Shown here piece after piece: positions 8,636-18,283 of a stretch of 64,000 nt of DNA (position 1 is the first letter of the stretch; every line of letters starts with the position of its first letter). Below the pieces are notes generated by a model. That model was not told the origin of the DNA, did not search any database, and was given only the letters and a program-made list of their open reading frames with translations. The stretch spans positions 1 through 64,000 of the forward strand of contig NZ_SLYD01000009.1 of NCBI RefSeq assembly GCF_004340945.1. The letters are read 5' to 3'. Both the position numbers and the translations under genes were made by a program. The DNA is from Sphingomonas sp. PP-F2F-A104-K0414 (GTDB lineage Bacteria > Pseudomonadota > Alphaproteobacteria > Sphingomonadales > Sphingomonadaceae).

Positions 8636-9157
8636 TTGCCGGAAACGGTCCGGCAATACCAGCCTGAGCACCATTTCGGTTTAGTCGTCGAAGTAGACAG
8701 ACGTGGCGGATGCGGTCTGTGGTCGAACGTCGCGCGCGAGTTCTTCCGCCTGCCGGTCGACTGGTTCAGCAGACGTAAGGTTGGAGACATCCTGTCCAGG
8801 TTCGAGTCCGTTCTTCCGATAGGAAAGATGCTTGCCGAAGACGCTTCCGCGACGCTCGTCGACGGCGCACTCGCTGTCCTGACTCTCGTACCCATGTTCG
8901 TGTACTCGGCGATCCTCTCGTTTTGCGCGATCACGGCCTTGGTGATTTACGCCCTCATCAGGATGTCGCTGTTCCGTGCCCACCGTACCGCGCTGCTTCG
9001 TCGACGGCATGGTGCTGCGGCGCGCCGGCAGATGGTCTCGCAAGCATTTGGGCCGACCGGAGCCTTGTCCGTCCTAAGCCCTACGATGTCGGCTGAGCGG
9101 TTGATTGATCGGTTCCCGTTTCTTCTCACGACCAACTCCGCGGGCGCCGCGGTATGA
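8636..9157 (+). pseudogene. remnant of a bacteriocin/RTX-type ABC exporter (RaxB/LagD-like)
   Basis: The segment from about residue 28 to 115 resembles the transmembrane domain of peptidase-containing ABC exporters, with FFRLPVDWFSRRKVGDILSRF followed by two hydrophobic helices. The C39 peptidase domain, the rest of the membrane domain and the whole ATPase are missing, and the reading degenerates after about residue 115. It can only be a relic. Its 5' end overlaps the head of the divergent LuxR-type operon. It sits beside tolC and two protease genes, suggesting a formerly complete peptide-export locus. Confidence 0.7.
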
Positions 9158-9599
9158 ACTGCTCTCCCGGACGGATCGGTTGACGGCCTACGGGAAGCAG
9201 AAAGAAAATTTCGGAGAGCGTCCACATGCCGGTTGCGGTGGTTTCCATTTCGTCGCCGCGGTCCCGTCAGCCTCGCTTAATCGGCGACCCGCGTCGTCAA
9301 TTTCATCAGCTAGCACTCGACTAGTCACTCGGGAGAGGACCGGTCCTTACCGGCGATGCCGTCCGGACATCGACGATGCGATTGGCGGAAGCGTGCGGAA
9401 AGCCGAACCATTCCAACGTGAAGAGTTAGCAGTGGAAATCTACGCCGAAGCGACGACCTGGAGCGGATCGGGCATATCCGAACCATCTCCAGCGGTATCG
9501 CACCCATGCATTTCTGCACCATTCGTGACGAGCCGCTCGGCCATCACGTATGGTCGATTGATCACATGTTCGGAACGGATCCCGATCCGGCGGAGCTGT
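9158..9599. other. gap between exporter relic and tolC
   Basis: A frame stays open through this 442-bp stretch into tolC, but its translation is Ser/Arg-rich with no domain, and tolC has its own signal peptide and start at 9600. An adaptor (HlyD) gene would be expected here in a complete type I system; I see none. The region is probably decayed. Confidence 0.5.
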
Positions 9600-10994
9600 A
9601 TGACGGCCGGTCGTATTTCCACCGCGTTATCGGGGCTGTCCGTAGGCCTGCTGACGGTAGCGGCGTTCACGGCTTCGGCCGGACACGCCGAGACGTTGCG
9701 GTCGGCGTTGCGACGCGCCTACTCAACCAACCCGACGATCGCGGCGCAGCGCTCGACACAGCGTGCGAGCGAGGAGAACGTATCGATTGCCAAGGCGAAC
9801 GGACTGCCGTCGGCGGGGCTTACGAGCGATTTCACAGAGAACCTGATCCGTCCTTACGGATCGAACGCGACGTTCGGTGCAGGCACGCCCTATCGGCAGG
9901 TTCAAAATAACGTCCAGCTTAGCGTGCCGCTTTACGCCGGTGGGGGAATAAGAAGTCAGGTCGACGCTGCACGGGTCCGTGCCACGGCATCGTATGCCAC
10001 GACGCGAGCGACGGAAGCCGACGTCTTCTACGCGGTCGTCGGCAGCTACATGGATGTACTCCGTGATCAGGCCGCCGTGTCGCTCTACCAAAGGAACGTC
10101 CGTGTCCTGGAGACCACCCTCCAGGCAACACGCGACCGCTTCCAAGCCGGTGACCTGACGCGGACGGACGTTGCCCAGGCCGAGGCACGGCGAGCGTTGG
10201 CCGCCTCGCAACTCCAGGTGACGTCCTCCCGACTGATCCAGAGTCGGGAGAACTATGCCAGGCTCGTCGGGGATCAACCGGTTGATCTTCGCCAGCCCGG
10301 ACCGCTCCCCAACCTACCCGCGGATCCGGACGACGCCGTAAGAGTGGCTTTGGCCCGCAATCCCTCTATCTCGGCCGCCCAGCGCGAAGCCGCAGCTGCC
10401 GGCTACGATGTGGGTGCCGCTCGAGCCACTCGTCTTCCCAGGATCACTGCACAGGTCGGAGGCAGCCTGTACGACGCCCTAGGCTCCTATCCGAAATCGT
10501 CGAGCGGCGGCGCTGCACGCCAAGCGCAGGAAGGTCCAAATTCATCGGCGTCCCTCGTCGCAGATCAGCCTGTCTATCAGGGGGGACGCCCCGCCGCGCT
10601 CGTCCGCCAGACGACCGCATTTCGGCAACGGGCTATCGAGGACGCGATCTCAGTCGAGCGTGATACGATCGCCCAGGTGAGGTCTGCCTACGCTGCTTGG
10701 CGGACGACGGCGGAATCCATCAGGTCGACGGACACCGCCGTTAAGGCCAACGAGCTCAGTCTCGAAGGCGTTCGTGCGGAGAATCAGGTTGGGAACCGCA
10801 CTATCCTCGACCTGCTGAATGCCGAGCAGGAACTATTGAACAGTCAGGTCCAATCGCTGACCGCTCGGCGCGACGCCTACGTGGCTGCCTTCGCCCTGCT
10901 TGTCGCGATGGGGAGAGCGCAGGCGGACGATCTACTGATCGGTGCCGATGAAGACGACACATCTTCAGACACTCGATCCCCAAGTCTTCGGTAG
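9600..10994 (+). CDS. tolC: TolC-family outer-membrane efflux protein
   Basis: A 464-residue outer-membrane channel subunit. A signal peptide (residues 1 to about 31, ending SAGHA-E) precedes two repeated OEP domains rich in Ala/Gln/Arg helices, with VPLYAGGG at about 115 and DQPVYQGG at about 330, the paired OEP signatures. The ATG at 9600 has a GCGGAG-like ribosome-binding site. TolC forms a trimeric channel that takes substrates from inner-membrane exporters; the adjacent exporter relic suggests it once served peptide secretion and may now serve other pumps. Confidence 0.87.
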   Translation: MTAGRISTALSGLSVGLLTVAAFTASAGHAETLRSALRRAYSTNPTIAAQRSTQRASEENVSIAKANGLPSAGLTSDFTENLIRPYGSNATFGAGTPYRQVQNNVQLSVPLYAGGGIRSQVDAARVRATASYATTRATEADVFYAVVGSYMDVLRDQAAVSLYQRNVRVLETTLQATRDRFQAGDLTRTDVAQAEARRALAASQLQVTSSRLIQSRENYARLVGDQPVDLRQPGPLPNLPADPDDAVRVALARNPSISAAQREAAAAGYDVGAARATRLPRITAQVGGSLYDALGSYPKSSSGGAARQAQEGPNSSASLVADQPVYQGGRPAALVRQTTAFRQRAIEDAISVERDTIAQVRSAYAAWRTTAESIRSTDTAVKANELSLEGVRAENQVGNRTILDLLNAEQELLNSQVQSLTARRDAYVAAFALLVAMGRAQADDLLIGADEDDTSSDTRSPSLR

Positions 10995-11508
10995 TGGAAT
11001 CTGAGGGCCGGGGCAGAGTCGCGATCACTGGAATCAGTGTTGCGACCGCAGCCTGCTCGGAAGCCCGCTAGATCAGCCGAAGACGGCCCGTCCGCAGTCG
11101 GTGGATCGGCAAAGACTGCGATGGCAGGGGGAAGTCCGCGCCGCGCCCGGTCGTCGGCTCGACCACTCCTTGCACCGTACATGCGCGTCGATGAGAAGGT
11201 TTCCTACTGCTCGTCGGCCGTATGGGAGATGAGTGCCTTCAATTGACGCGGGTGAACGGGGGGGCTTGGAGGCCCCTCAGCGCGGTGAATGCGCTGTCAT
11301 TACGGGTTTGAGTCGATTTCCACACGACCCAGTTAGGTCGGATCTCATTCCATTTGACGTATCCGTATCGGCCACGCTGCAGCATACGCATTTCCGCCAA
11401 GACTATCTGGTGTCGAGAAGCGAAATATTGCCCACGACCATCCGGTCGCAGGGCCGTCGAGACATCGGAAAACCAGGATGAGATCGAACGGCATCGGGCC
11501 AATACGCG
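10995..11508. other. intergenic between tolC and the M16 protease gene
   Basis: This 514-bp stretch begins with an imperfect stem-loop at 11018-11046 (GTCGC-GAT-CACTG pairing with CAGTG-TT-GCGAC around a GAAT loop), which may end tolC transcription though no T-run follows. The remaining frames have no recognisable product. A small precursor-peptide gene could be missed here; none with a double-glycine leader was seen. Confidence 0.4.
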
Positions 11509-13080
11509 GTGCATGGTGGAAGGGCTTTGGAATTGCGAAAATTTTGCCGGACTCAGCCGCACCTGGCCCTCCTCGTTGCGGCAGCCCTGCCATCGATCGT
11601 CTCGGCCGGCGAGAAGGTCCGAGACGGAGACGCTGCCACCCGGCCGGTGGTCGAGAAGCGTCGCCCGCTGAGCGACTGGCGGCCGGTAGATTCCGGACGT
11701 CTCGATAACGGCGTACGCTACGCTATTCTTCCGCGGGTAGGTACGGAACCGGGCGTTTCGCTGCTCATGCGCAACGAGGGAGGATTCATTGAAGAACGGC
11801 GTCCTGGCGAGCGTGGCTTGGCGCACCTCATCGAACACATCGCCTTTCTGAGCCCGACGATCGGCGCCCCGGACGATCTGCATCATCTTCTACATGTAGG
11901 TTTGCCGCTGACCTTCTCGGCGCCCTCCGCTGGGACCACCAGCTGGCGCGAGACGAACTATTTCCTGTCGACGAAGACGAATAACGCTGCCGATCTTAAT
12001 ACCCTGCTTGGACTCTTCCGCGAGGTCGCCAGCGACCTGACGATGCGATCCGACGCTGTGAACGAAGCGCGCGTTCAGGTCGAACAGGAGATGGCCGGGC
12101 GGAAGCTGGGGAACGACATCTACGCGAGCTACATAGCCTCCGTTGCGCCGGGTTCGCCCAACGACGTCATCGACGCTCAGAACTCGGACGACGTTGCCAC
12201 CGCGACCGTCGAAAGGATACGCGGGTTGTACAATCGCCTCTACAGGCCCCGGAACACCATGGTGGTAGTGGTCGGGAACGTGGATGTCTCGGTTACCAAG
12301 GCGATGGTCGAAAGGCACTTCGGGAATTGGAAGCGCTCAGACCCGGGGGCCTCGACCGCCCCGGTTGCCTCGTTCGAAGCGGAACGCATCAGGCCCGTCA
12401 GTTTCGCGATGCTCGAACAGGGGCGCAGGATCGCGTTGATGACCGTCGTCGCTCCTGCCGTCGCGCCCGCGACGTCCCGCCGCGGGCAGTCCACTGCGAT
12501 GATCATGGACATGCTGGTGAAGCAGGCTGTCAACGACCGCCTGGCCCGTTCTCAGCCCGACAGCCCTCCAGGCAAAGTCGGGATGTTTATCGAGAACGGC
12601 GAGCAGGGGCATCGCTTGTTGATGGTCTGGGACAACTTCGCAGTTGGTCAATGGCGACCTGCACTGACGAACCTGCGAAGGACCATGTGCGATCTCGTCA
12701 CCGACGGGTTCACCGATCCTGAATGGAACACGGCCAAGCAGAACCTGATTCGGGATCTCAAACAGAAGTCCCACGAAATGGCGAACGTACCGAACGTAGA
12801 ATTGGCCAAGGACCTGTCCCATGCTGTAGCGGCCGGGCAAGATCTCATTCCACCGGATGAACTCCTGCGCGATGCCTCGCAGCTGCTTCCGAAGATAAGA
12901 GCGAGGTCGGCTACCGCGTGGTGGCAGCATCAATGGCATGCCGGCGTCGAACACGTCCGGGTCGAGGCACCAGAACTGGCCCGAGAGAAAGACCCGTTGG
13001 CGGCGATCCGTACGACGGCGGACGACTCGGCGCTGTGCAGAGTCCGGCGTGCGCTGGATTCGAACCTGTTGCCGCACTGA
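11509..13080 (+). CDS. secreted M16-family (insulinase-like) zinc metallopeptidase
   Basis: A 523-residue protein with an N-terminal signal peptide and an M16 peptidase domain. The inverted zinc motif HLIEH is at residues 106-110, and the third ligand is probably E186, at the expected spacing of about 76 residues. A C-terminal M16_C-like domain follows. The frame starts at a GTG at 11509, but a TTG at 11533 preceded by GGAAGG at nine bases gives a cleaner signal peptide. M16 enzymes cut peptides in a closed chamber; being exported and next to an S9 peptidase and export relics, it may process or degrade peptides. Confidence 0.85.
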   Translation: MHGGRALELRKFCRTQPHLALLVAAALPSIVSAGEKVRDGDAATRPVVEKRRPLSDWRPVDSGRLDNGVRYAILPRVGTEPGVSLLMRNEGGFIEERRPGERGLAHLIEHIAFLSPTIGAPDDLHHLLHVGLPLTFSAPSAGTTSWRETNYFLSTKTNNAADLNTLLGLFREVASDLTMRSDAVNEARVQVEQEMAGRKLGNDIYASYIASVAPGSPNDVIDAQNSDDVATATVERIRGLYNRLYRPRNTMVVVVGNVDVSVTKAMVERHFGNWKRSDPGASTAPVASFEAERIRPVSFAMLEQGRRIALMTVVAPAVAPATSRRGQSTAMIMDMLVKQAVNDRLARSQPDSPPGKVGMFIENGEQGHRLLMVWDNFAVGQWRPALTNLRRTMCDLVTDGFTDPEWNTAKQNLIRDLKQKSHEMANVPNVELAKDLSHAVAAGQDLIPPDELLRDASQLLPKIRARSATAWWQHQWHAGVEHVRVEAPELAREKDPLAAIRTTADDSALCRVRRALDSNLLPH

Positions 13081-13118
13081 CCGACCTACGTTCGACGATC
13101 TTCGAGTTGAGGATGGGA

Positions 13119-15785
13119 ATGGGCTTGATCATTTTTCGCAATCGACCCGGTTCGATCGATGTGTTCCGACAAACGGTTTGCGCGCTTGCACGGACGATTG
13201 TCGTCATCGCGTGTTCAATCATGATTCCGGTCATCGGCTTGGCGGAAGCATCGCCATCTGAACGCCCCTCCGGGGGGCGCCCGCTGACGATAGACGATGT
13301 GCTTTCCTTTCAGAGATTGGACCAGGCGGCGATCTCTCCGGACGGTCAATGGGCGGCTTTCGTGGTACAGCGTCCAGCCCTGCCCGGCGAGGTCTTCGGG
13401 AGGAACGCCTACGAGATCGATCCGTCGCGATCCGACGTGGTGCTGATATCGACGGTGACCGGCGAACGGCGCGAGGTAACGAACGGAGCCTCTCGAGCTG
13501 CCGGTTTCTGGTGTGCGACGTGGTCTCCGGATGGAAGGCGGCTTGCGATGCTTTCGACCCAGCCAGAGGGTTCCGAACCCCGCGGGGGGGACAACGTCCG
13601 GTTGTATGTCTGGGAAAGGGATACCGGTCGGCTCTCCCGCCAGTCGAACGATGGGCTGCCCACCCAGATGCGCTACGGCGGCCCCTTCGAACGGCTCGAT
13701 CTTCGCGGTGGCGCCGATCATGGTACGACTGCGCACGGTTGCAGCGAGGATTATGAAAAGGCCCCATATCTCTGGCTCGATGCGCATCGGCTACTTGCGG
13801 CCACCCTCCCAAGGGGCCAGACGTCCGCGCTTCTCGATCGGTACACGCGTCCTTTCCGCAGCGTCGCTGCCGACGCCGCAGCACTCCGTGCCGGGACGGA
13901 GCCGACCGGCAGGGCTGTCGGAAGCGGCGCGGCGCGACTGCCGCACGACCAGACCGCCGACCAAGCGATACTGAAGACGTTCGACGTCTTGGACGGCTCG
14001 GTGGCTTCCATAGGGGCGGTTCCGACATATCCGTTTCGCGGCGCCTTGACCGTGTCCGTGTCTCCTGACGGAAGGCGGCTTGCGCTTCTCGTATCGATGG
14101 GCGCGATCCAGCCGATGGATGGCCGCACACTGCCGAACTCGTTCGACGACATGTGGACGGTCGAGCGTCGCTTGGGATTCGTCGAGATCGTGCCGGGAGC
14201 TCACGTGCGATGGGCCAGCCTGCCCCCGGCAGCCGCCCGCCCCCTGTCGCTGCACGAATGGTCGACGGACAGTCGCTGGGTCGCCGTTCGCGGTCGAGCC
14301 GACGACTTCGTGGAGCAGACTTCGCTCTTCGCCGTTCCGGTGGACGGCGGCCGACCGACGCAGGTGACGCAGCCGATGATCGAGAAGCACACGTGGGGAG
14401 CCGACAATCTTCTGTCGCGACCTGTGTTCTGGGTCGGATCGAAGCGGTTGATCGCTCGACTTCCAGACACAAAGGCCGGGGGCCGCAGCGACTGGTGGCT
14501 ACTCGGGCTGGATGGCAAGCGCACGAACCTGACTTTGAAGATGGACGAACCAGGCACCTTCTATCGCACGGCCCGCGGAGGTCTGGTGGCGATCAGCGGG
14601 CGAACGCTCTACCGTTTCGACGACCGTCGGCATGTCATGACGCTGGTGGCCAGGTGGGATGCCGATACCGATCTGATAACCCCATCCGACCGTGGGCGCC
14701 CGGTAGAACGCTTCCTTCTGTCGCGCATCGACGGAGCGTCTGCCCGCCTCCGTTATCTTTCGGTGGATGGCGTATCTGGTCCGGAGACCGACTCGGCTGG
14801 AGGGACCCCCATCGACTCCAACCTGCCCCGTGGCGTGGTGCTGCTGAGCCGATCGGATTCGAAGGGCACTAAGGTCTTCGCGATACGACTTGATCGCGAG
14901 GGCCAGCAGCCCCTGATGGAACTCAACGCGGTGATGGCGCAGATCGACTGGGGGGAGAAGCGCCTGGTCGACTACGTCGGCGCGGACGGGAAACAGCTGA
15001 AGGCCGCAGTGATCCTGCCACCCGGCTATCAACCCGGGCGCCGATACCCGACGCTACTCTGGGTATATCAAGGCTATCAATCGAGATCGCTCGAGACCGA
15101 CTACTTTCTCGACCCTATGATGCCGGGGATCTACAACATGTACGCCTACGCCGCGAAGGGCTACGTCGTGATGATCCCCTCGATCCCTCTGCCGCAGGGG
15201 GAGAAGCGCTATTCGGCGTTCCTGCAGGTGGCCGCCAATGTAATCCCTGCCGCCGACAAGCTCGTGGCGCTCGGCATCGCCGACCCGGACCGCCTTGCGG
15301 TCTTCGGACAGAGCCGGGGCGGATACACCGTTCTGACGCTGCTGGGTCAGACCGACCGCTTCAAAGCAGGTGTTGCGATGGCTGGCATAAGCGATTTCTC
15401 GAGCTGGGCTGGAGAGTTCGATCCCATGGCGCGCGGCTATCCTGGCATCGAACACGAAAAGAGCAGCAATTGGTCTCAGATCGACCAATTCGGAATTTCG
15501 AAGCTTCCCGGGCAGGATCTAGATACGTATGCCAAGATATCCCCGCTGTATTATGCCGAACACGTCAGAACGCCTCTCCTCATGATTCATGGAGACCTCG
15601 ACATGCGCGACTCGGTTACGCAGTCCGAACAGTTCTTCTATGCTCTCTACAACCGCGGCAGGACAGCCGAACTCGTACGTTATGGTGGGGAGTCTCACAG
15701 CCTTGCCCAATCGCCGGCCAATGTCCGAGACATATTCTCCAGGACCATCCGTTGGTTTGAGAGAAACATGCCGCCAGATAAATGA
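13119..15785 (+). CDS. secreted S9-family (prolyl-oligopeptidase-like) peptidase
   Basis: An 888-residue protein with a hydrophobic N-terminal export signal, a large beta-propeller with TolB-like repeats (AISPDGQWAAF, TWSPDGRRLAML, SVSPDGRRLALL) and a C-terminal alpha/beta-hydrolase. The catalytic triad is visible: S732 in GQSRGG, D828 in HGDLDMRD and H860 in GGESHS. GAGG lies six bases before the ATG at 13119, 38 bp after the M16 gene, so the two are likely co-transcribed. The family includes acylaminoacyl/dipeptidyl peptidases and lasso-peptide isopeptidases; no lasso biosynthesis genes are present, so a general oligopeptidase is more likely. Confidence 0.87.
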   Translation: MGLIIFRNRPGSIDVFRQTVCALARTIVVIACSIMIPVIGLAEASPSERPSGGRPLTIDDVLSFQRLDQAAISPDGQWAAFVVQRPALPGEVFGRNAYEIDPSRSDVVLISTVTGERREVTNGASRAAGFWCATWSPDGRRLAMLSTQPEGSEPRGGDNVRLYVWERDTGRLSRQSNDGLPTQMRYGGPFERLDLRGGADHGTTAHGCSEDYEKAPYLWLDAHRLLAATLPRGQTSALLDRYTRPFRSVAADAAALRAGTEPTGRAVGSGAARLPHDQTADQAILKTFDVLDGSVASIGAVPTYPFRGALTVSVSPDGRRLALLVSMGAIQPMDGRTLPNSFDDMWTVERRLGFVEIVPGAHVRWASLPPAAARPLSLHEWSTDSRWVAVRGRADDFVEQTSLFAVPVDGGRPTQVTQPMIEKHTWGADNLLSRPVFWVGSKRLIARLPDTKAGGRSDWWLLGLDGKRTNLTLKMDEPGTFYRTARGGLVAISGRTLYRFDDRRHVMTLVARWDADTDLITPSDRGRPVERFLLSRIDGASARLRYLSVDGVSGPETDSAGGTPIDSNLPRGVVLLSRSDSKGTKVFAIRLDREGQQPLMELNAVMAQIDWGEKRLVDYVGADGKQLKAAVILPPGYQPGRRYPTLLWVYQGYQSRSLETDYFLDPMMPGIYNMYAYAAKGYVVMIPSIPLPQGEKRYSAFLQVAANVIPAADKLVALGIADPDRLAVFGQSRGGYTVLTLLGQTDRFKAGVAMAGISDFSSWAGEFDPMARGYPGIEHEKSSNWSQIDQFGISKLPGQDLDTYAKISPLYYAEHVRTPLLMIHGDLDMRDSVTQSEQFFYALYNRGRTAELVRYGGESHSLAQSPANVRDIFSRTIRWFERNMPPDK

Positions 15786-16021
15786 GGGAGCTCGGTCCGG
15801 GCCACTAATAGACCATATTCGTCACCGACCATATTTGATCGGTTGTCTCGCGCTGGATTGTGATCGTTCGCATTGGGCAAGGATGAAGACAATGACCGAA
15901 GCGCCCTGAGCGTAGGACAGCTTGAATTCCTCGCGGAGAATGCGACCCATTGCTCGTCTCCAGCCAGACGACAAAAAGGTCGAAACTCAGTTAACATACA
16001 CCCGATTGTGATGGTTTTAGG

Positions 16022-16366
16022 TTACGAGTAGCGGACATGCCGCCAACACACCGGATTGCGTCCCAGACTCAGTTCGGCAACCAGCTGTTTTAACTGCCGG
16101 TTCTCATCCTCGAGCTGCTTCAAGCGCCTCAGCTCGCCAACCCCGAGACCGCCGTACACCTTGTTCCCACGGTAGAACGTCTGCTCCGAAATCCCCATCC
16201 GCCGGATGACTTCGGCCGCCGGTGTGCCGGTTTCCGCCTGCTTCAGCGCGAAGGCAATCTGCTCGTCTGTGTACCTAGATTTCTTCATTTCCAGCTCCTT
16301 GCCCGGAGGCTTCTCAAGGCCGGAAAACTCTCGCTCAAAATGGACTAAAAAACCGGGGGGACGTCA
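16022..16366 (-). mobile_element. IS3-family insertion sequence fragment (left end and orfA)
   Basis: The orfA reading (16288 down) matches the IS3-type OrfA HTH protein (MKKSRYTDEQIAFALKQAE, then RRMGISEQTFYR and KQLEDENRQLKQLVAELSL). It diverges after AELSL, so the OrfA C terminus and all of OrfB (the DDE transposase) are missing. One motif is altered (usual FYRWKK is FYRGNK). The left terminal inverted repeat probably ends at 16366, where the minus strand begins TGACGTCCCCCCGG. The element is a non-mobile relic and marks the end of the decayed peptide-export locus. Confidence 0.8.
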
Positions 16367-16443
16367 GACGCTAGACGATTTCGCGATGCTCGAAGCTAAT
16401 TTGAGGTGCGTATCCCCCGTGGGCCCTACCTAAATACGTTGCC

Positions 16444-16662
16444 TCACACGTTGCCGGCGGTGTCTGGCGATCTGGCGGAGATCAACGACGCAATCTCAGC
16501 CTCGTCGATCGTCCGATTTTCCCACGTGTCCTCCACCGCGATCGACTTTTCGTCATCGCGCATCGCGATCATTTCAGCGGCGGTAGCAAGCGCTTCGTCG
16601 AAACTATTTCGGTGAACACCCAGCGTGGACATCTCGCCGTCTTTACGGATTACGTAACGCAT
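16444..16662 (-). CDS. small hypothetical protein
   Basis: A 72-residue acidic protein with no membrane segment. AGGAG lies eight bases before the ATG. The region around that ribosome-binding site forms an inverted repeat (16672-16708) that could mask it. No family recognised; the good ribosome-binding site and codon use support a real gene. Confidence 0.65.
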   Translation of the reverse strand: MRYVIRKDGEMSTLGVHRNSFDEALATAAEMIAMRDDEKSIAVEDTWENRTIDEAEIASLISARSPDTAGNV

Positions 16663-16671
16663 AGGGTTAGC

Positions 16672-16708
16672 TCCTGTTGACTGGGGTCACTAGCCCAACC
16701 CAACAGGA
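16672..16708 (-). promoter_or_regulatory. inverted repeat masking a ribosome-binding site
   Basis: TCCTGTTG and CAACAGGA form eight-base arms about 21 bases apart with a further TGGG/CCCA pairing inside. On the minus strand the second arm contains the AGGAG of the 72-aa gene, so the mRNA leader could fold and sequester it. The function is inferred from geometry. Confidence 0.4.
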
Positions 16709-16924
16709 ATCCCTATCCGCTTCTCGGACGCGGGCACCGTTGCGCAAACGCGTATAAGGAATTCGGCGTGAACACCGCGCTACCATGTTGAGATCCTTGG
16801 AATCTTTGGCCAGCTAAGGGCGAATCCGCACGGAGCCTGAAGATCGTAATATTCGAATTAGAAATCGAGTACGCTCCACCATGGTGCCGGCCGTACGATA
16901 GGGCGCGAATAAGCGGAGGTTGTA

Positions 16925-17944
16925 TTGAGCAATAAACAGATCCTGAAATGGGCATCGGTCGCCGGTGTCGGCCTGCTCGCAGCAACCGCCGTGCGACGCG
17001 CTCGACTAATGAGGATCGTGCCGCGCGAGTTGCGTAGTGCCCTACTAATGGTGCCGCTGACCTTTTCGCCCTCGTTGGTTGCCATCCTGCGGCGGGTGAC
17101 GGCAGTTGCCCCGGCGTCAAAGATGCCAGCGGGGATGCGAATGACCGAGCATTGGAGCACAGGCGACCAAGACCGGCCTCCGGTACGGATCGTTGTCCTT
17201 GAGCGAGCAGCCCGGTCGGTGAACCGGCCCGTCATGCTGTGGATGCACGGCGGCGGCTATGTAATCGGCACTCCAGAGCAAGACATCGCGCTGCTGACGA
17301 AGCTTCTCGCCCGACTCGATATCGTGATCGTCAGCGTCGATTATCGCCTCGCCCCCGAGCATCCATTCCCGGCACCGCTGGATGATTGCCATACGGCATT
17401 GGAATGGCTCACCGAGCATGCTTCCGAACTGGCGATCGATACGGCCCGGGTAGCAGTTGGCGGACAGAGTGCGGGCGGAGGTCTGGCCGCTGCGCTGGTC
17501 CAACGTGCGGTTGACGCTGGCCCCGTCTCGCCAGTGTTTCAGTTGTTAGTGTATCCTATGCTGGACAATGCGACGACGGCGGTTGCTGATCATGGGGACA
17601 CCGGCCTGTTCGGCTGGACGCCGGAAAGCAATTACTTCGGCTGGACGAGCTATCTGGGCGGCGATCCCACCACTAAGGATCATGCCGTCTACTCGGTACC
17701 TGCCAGCCGCATCGACCTGTGTGCGCTGCCACCAGCGTGGATCGGCGTCGGAACGCTTGACCTCTTCCACGACGAGGACGCAGCCTATGGTGAAAGGCTT
17801 CGACAGGCTGGCGTAAGTTGCACCACGCATATAACGGAGGGCGGATATCACGGCTTTGATATCCTAAAGCCTAACACCGTAGCCACGGAACGCTTTCACG
17901 ACTCGATGGTAGCGGCTTTGAAGGCGGGGCTGGCTATAGAGTAA
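16925..17944 (+). CDS. alpha/beta hydrolase, hormone-sensitive-lipase family (family IV esterase)
   Basis: A 339-residue enzyme with an uncleaved or signal-anchor N terminus (hydrophobic about 8-22). The oxyanion motif HGGG begins at H108. Catalytic residues are S182 in GQSAGG, D279 in GTLDLFHDE and H309 in GYHGFD, the family IV order. DYRLAPEHPFPAPLDD is the usual following motif. The start is a TTG with GGAGG five bases upstream. It probably hydrolyses short-chain esters; the natural substrate is unknown. Confidence 0.88.
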   Translation: MSNKQILKWASVAGVGLLAATAVRRARLMRIVPRELRSALLMVPLTFSPSLVAILRRVTAVAPASKMPAGMRMTEHWSTGDQDRPPVRIVVLERAARSVNRPVMLWMHGGGYVIGTPEQDIALLTKLLARLDIVIVSVDYRLAPEHPFPAPLDDCHTALEWLTEHASELAIDTARVAVGGQSAGGGLAAALVQRAVDAGPVSPVFQLLVYPMLDNATTAVADHGDTGLFGWTPESNYFGWTSYLGGDPTTKDHAVYSVPASRIDLCALPPAWIGVGTLDLFHDEDAAYGERLRQAGVSCTTHITEGGYHGFDILKPNTVATERFHDSMVAALKAGLAIE

Positions 17945-18180
17945 TCCGCCTTGCTCGGCCCATAAGGCGAGCCAGCTTTCTCGGAAGTCGATCCTCCCCC
18001 ACGATGCTGCGCCGCCCGCGACGCGTCGTTCACCAAAACAGTGGCTTGCCAGTCGCCATGCATATCGACAGTAGCGAACGGTAGGCGTCGGACCGCCCAA
18101 GCGGCCCCACCCTGCGCGTTCGAAAACCAAGGCTATCTGAACGAAGTTTTCGAATTTCACGGCACTACTGGTTACGTTGC

Positions 18181-18215
18181 GGTGCGGTGCGGTGCGGTGC
18201 GGTGCGGTGCGGTGC
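18181..18215. repeat. pentanucleotide tandem repeat (GGTGC)x7
   Basis: Seven uninterrupted copies of GGTGC. The unit length is not a multiple of three, so copy-number changes would shift any frame read through it. It lies about 440 bp upstream of the CHAT gene and in no supported gene. Confidence 0.9.
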
Positions 18216-18283
18216 GGAACCCGCAATCGATGAAATTCGTCAGGTTGACCGGAAACGACAGGCCGCGATAACGCCTGTCGCGC

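Noticed and set aside
8795..8815. tRNA T-loop-like sequence (GGTTCGAGTCC).
   Set aside because: It codes for part of the ABC exporter remnant (RFES) and no cloverleaf can be drawn around it.
9105..9599. In-frame 5' extension of the tolC open frame.
   Set aside because: The extension has no domain or export signal, and a proper signal peptide begins at 9600.
13231..14472. Minus-strand open frame of 413 codons opposite the S9 peptidase gene.
   Set aside because: Arg/Ser/Pro-rich low-complexity translation antisense to a gene with an intact catalytic triad.
13119..15785. S9 peptidase as a lasso-peptide isopeptidase.
   Set aside because: Lasso clusters need B/C biosynthesis proteins and a precursor, and usually a TonB receptor; none is present nearby.
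18181..18215. GGTGC array, and the tandem repeat at 32246, as CRISPR.
   Set aside because: The units are contiguous with no spacers and there are no cas genes.
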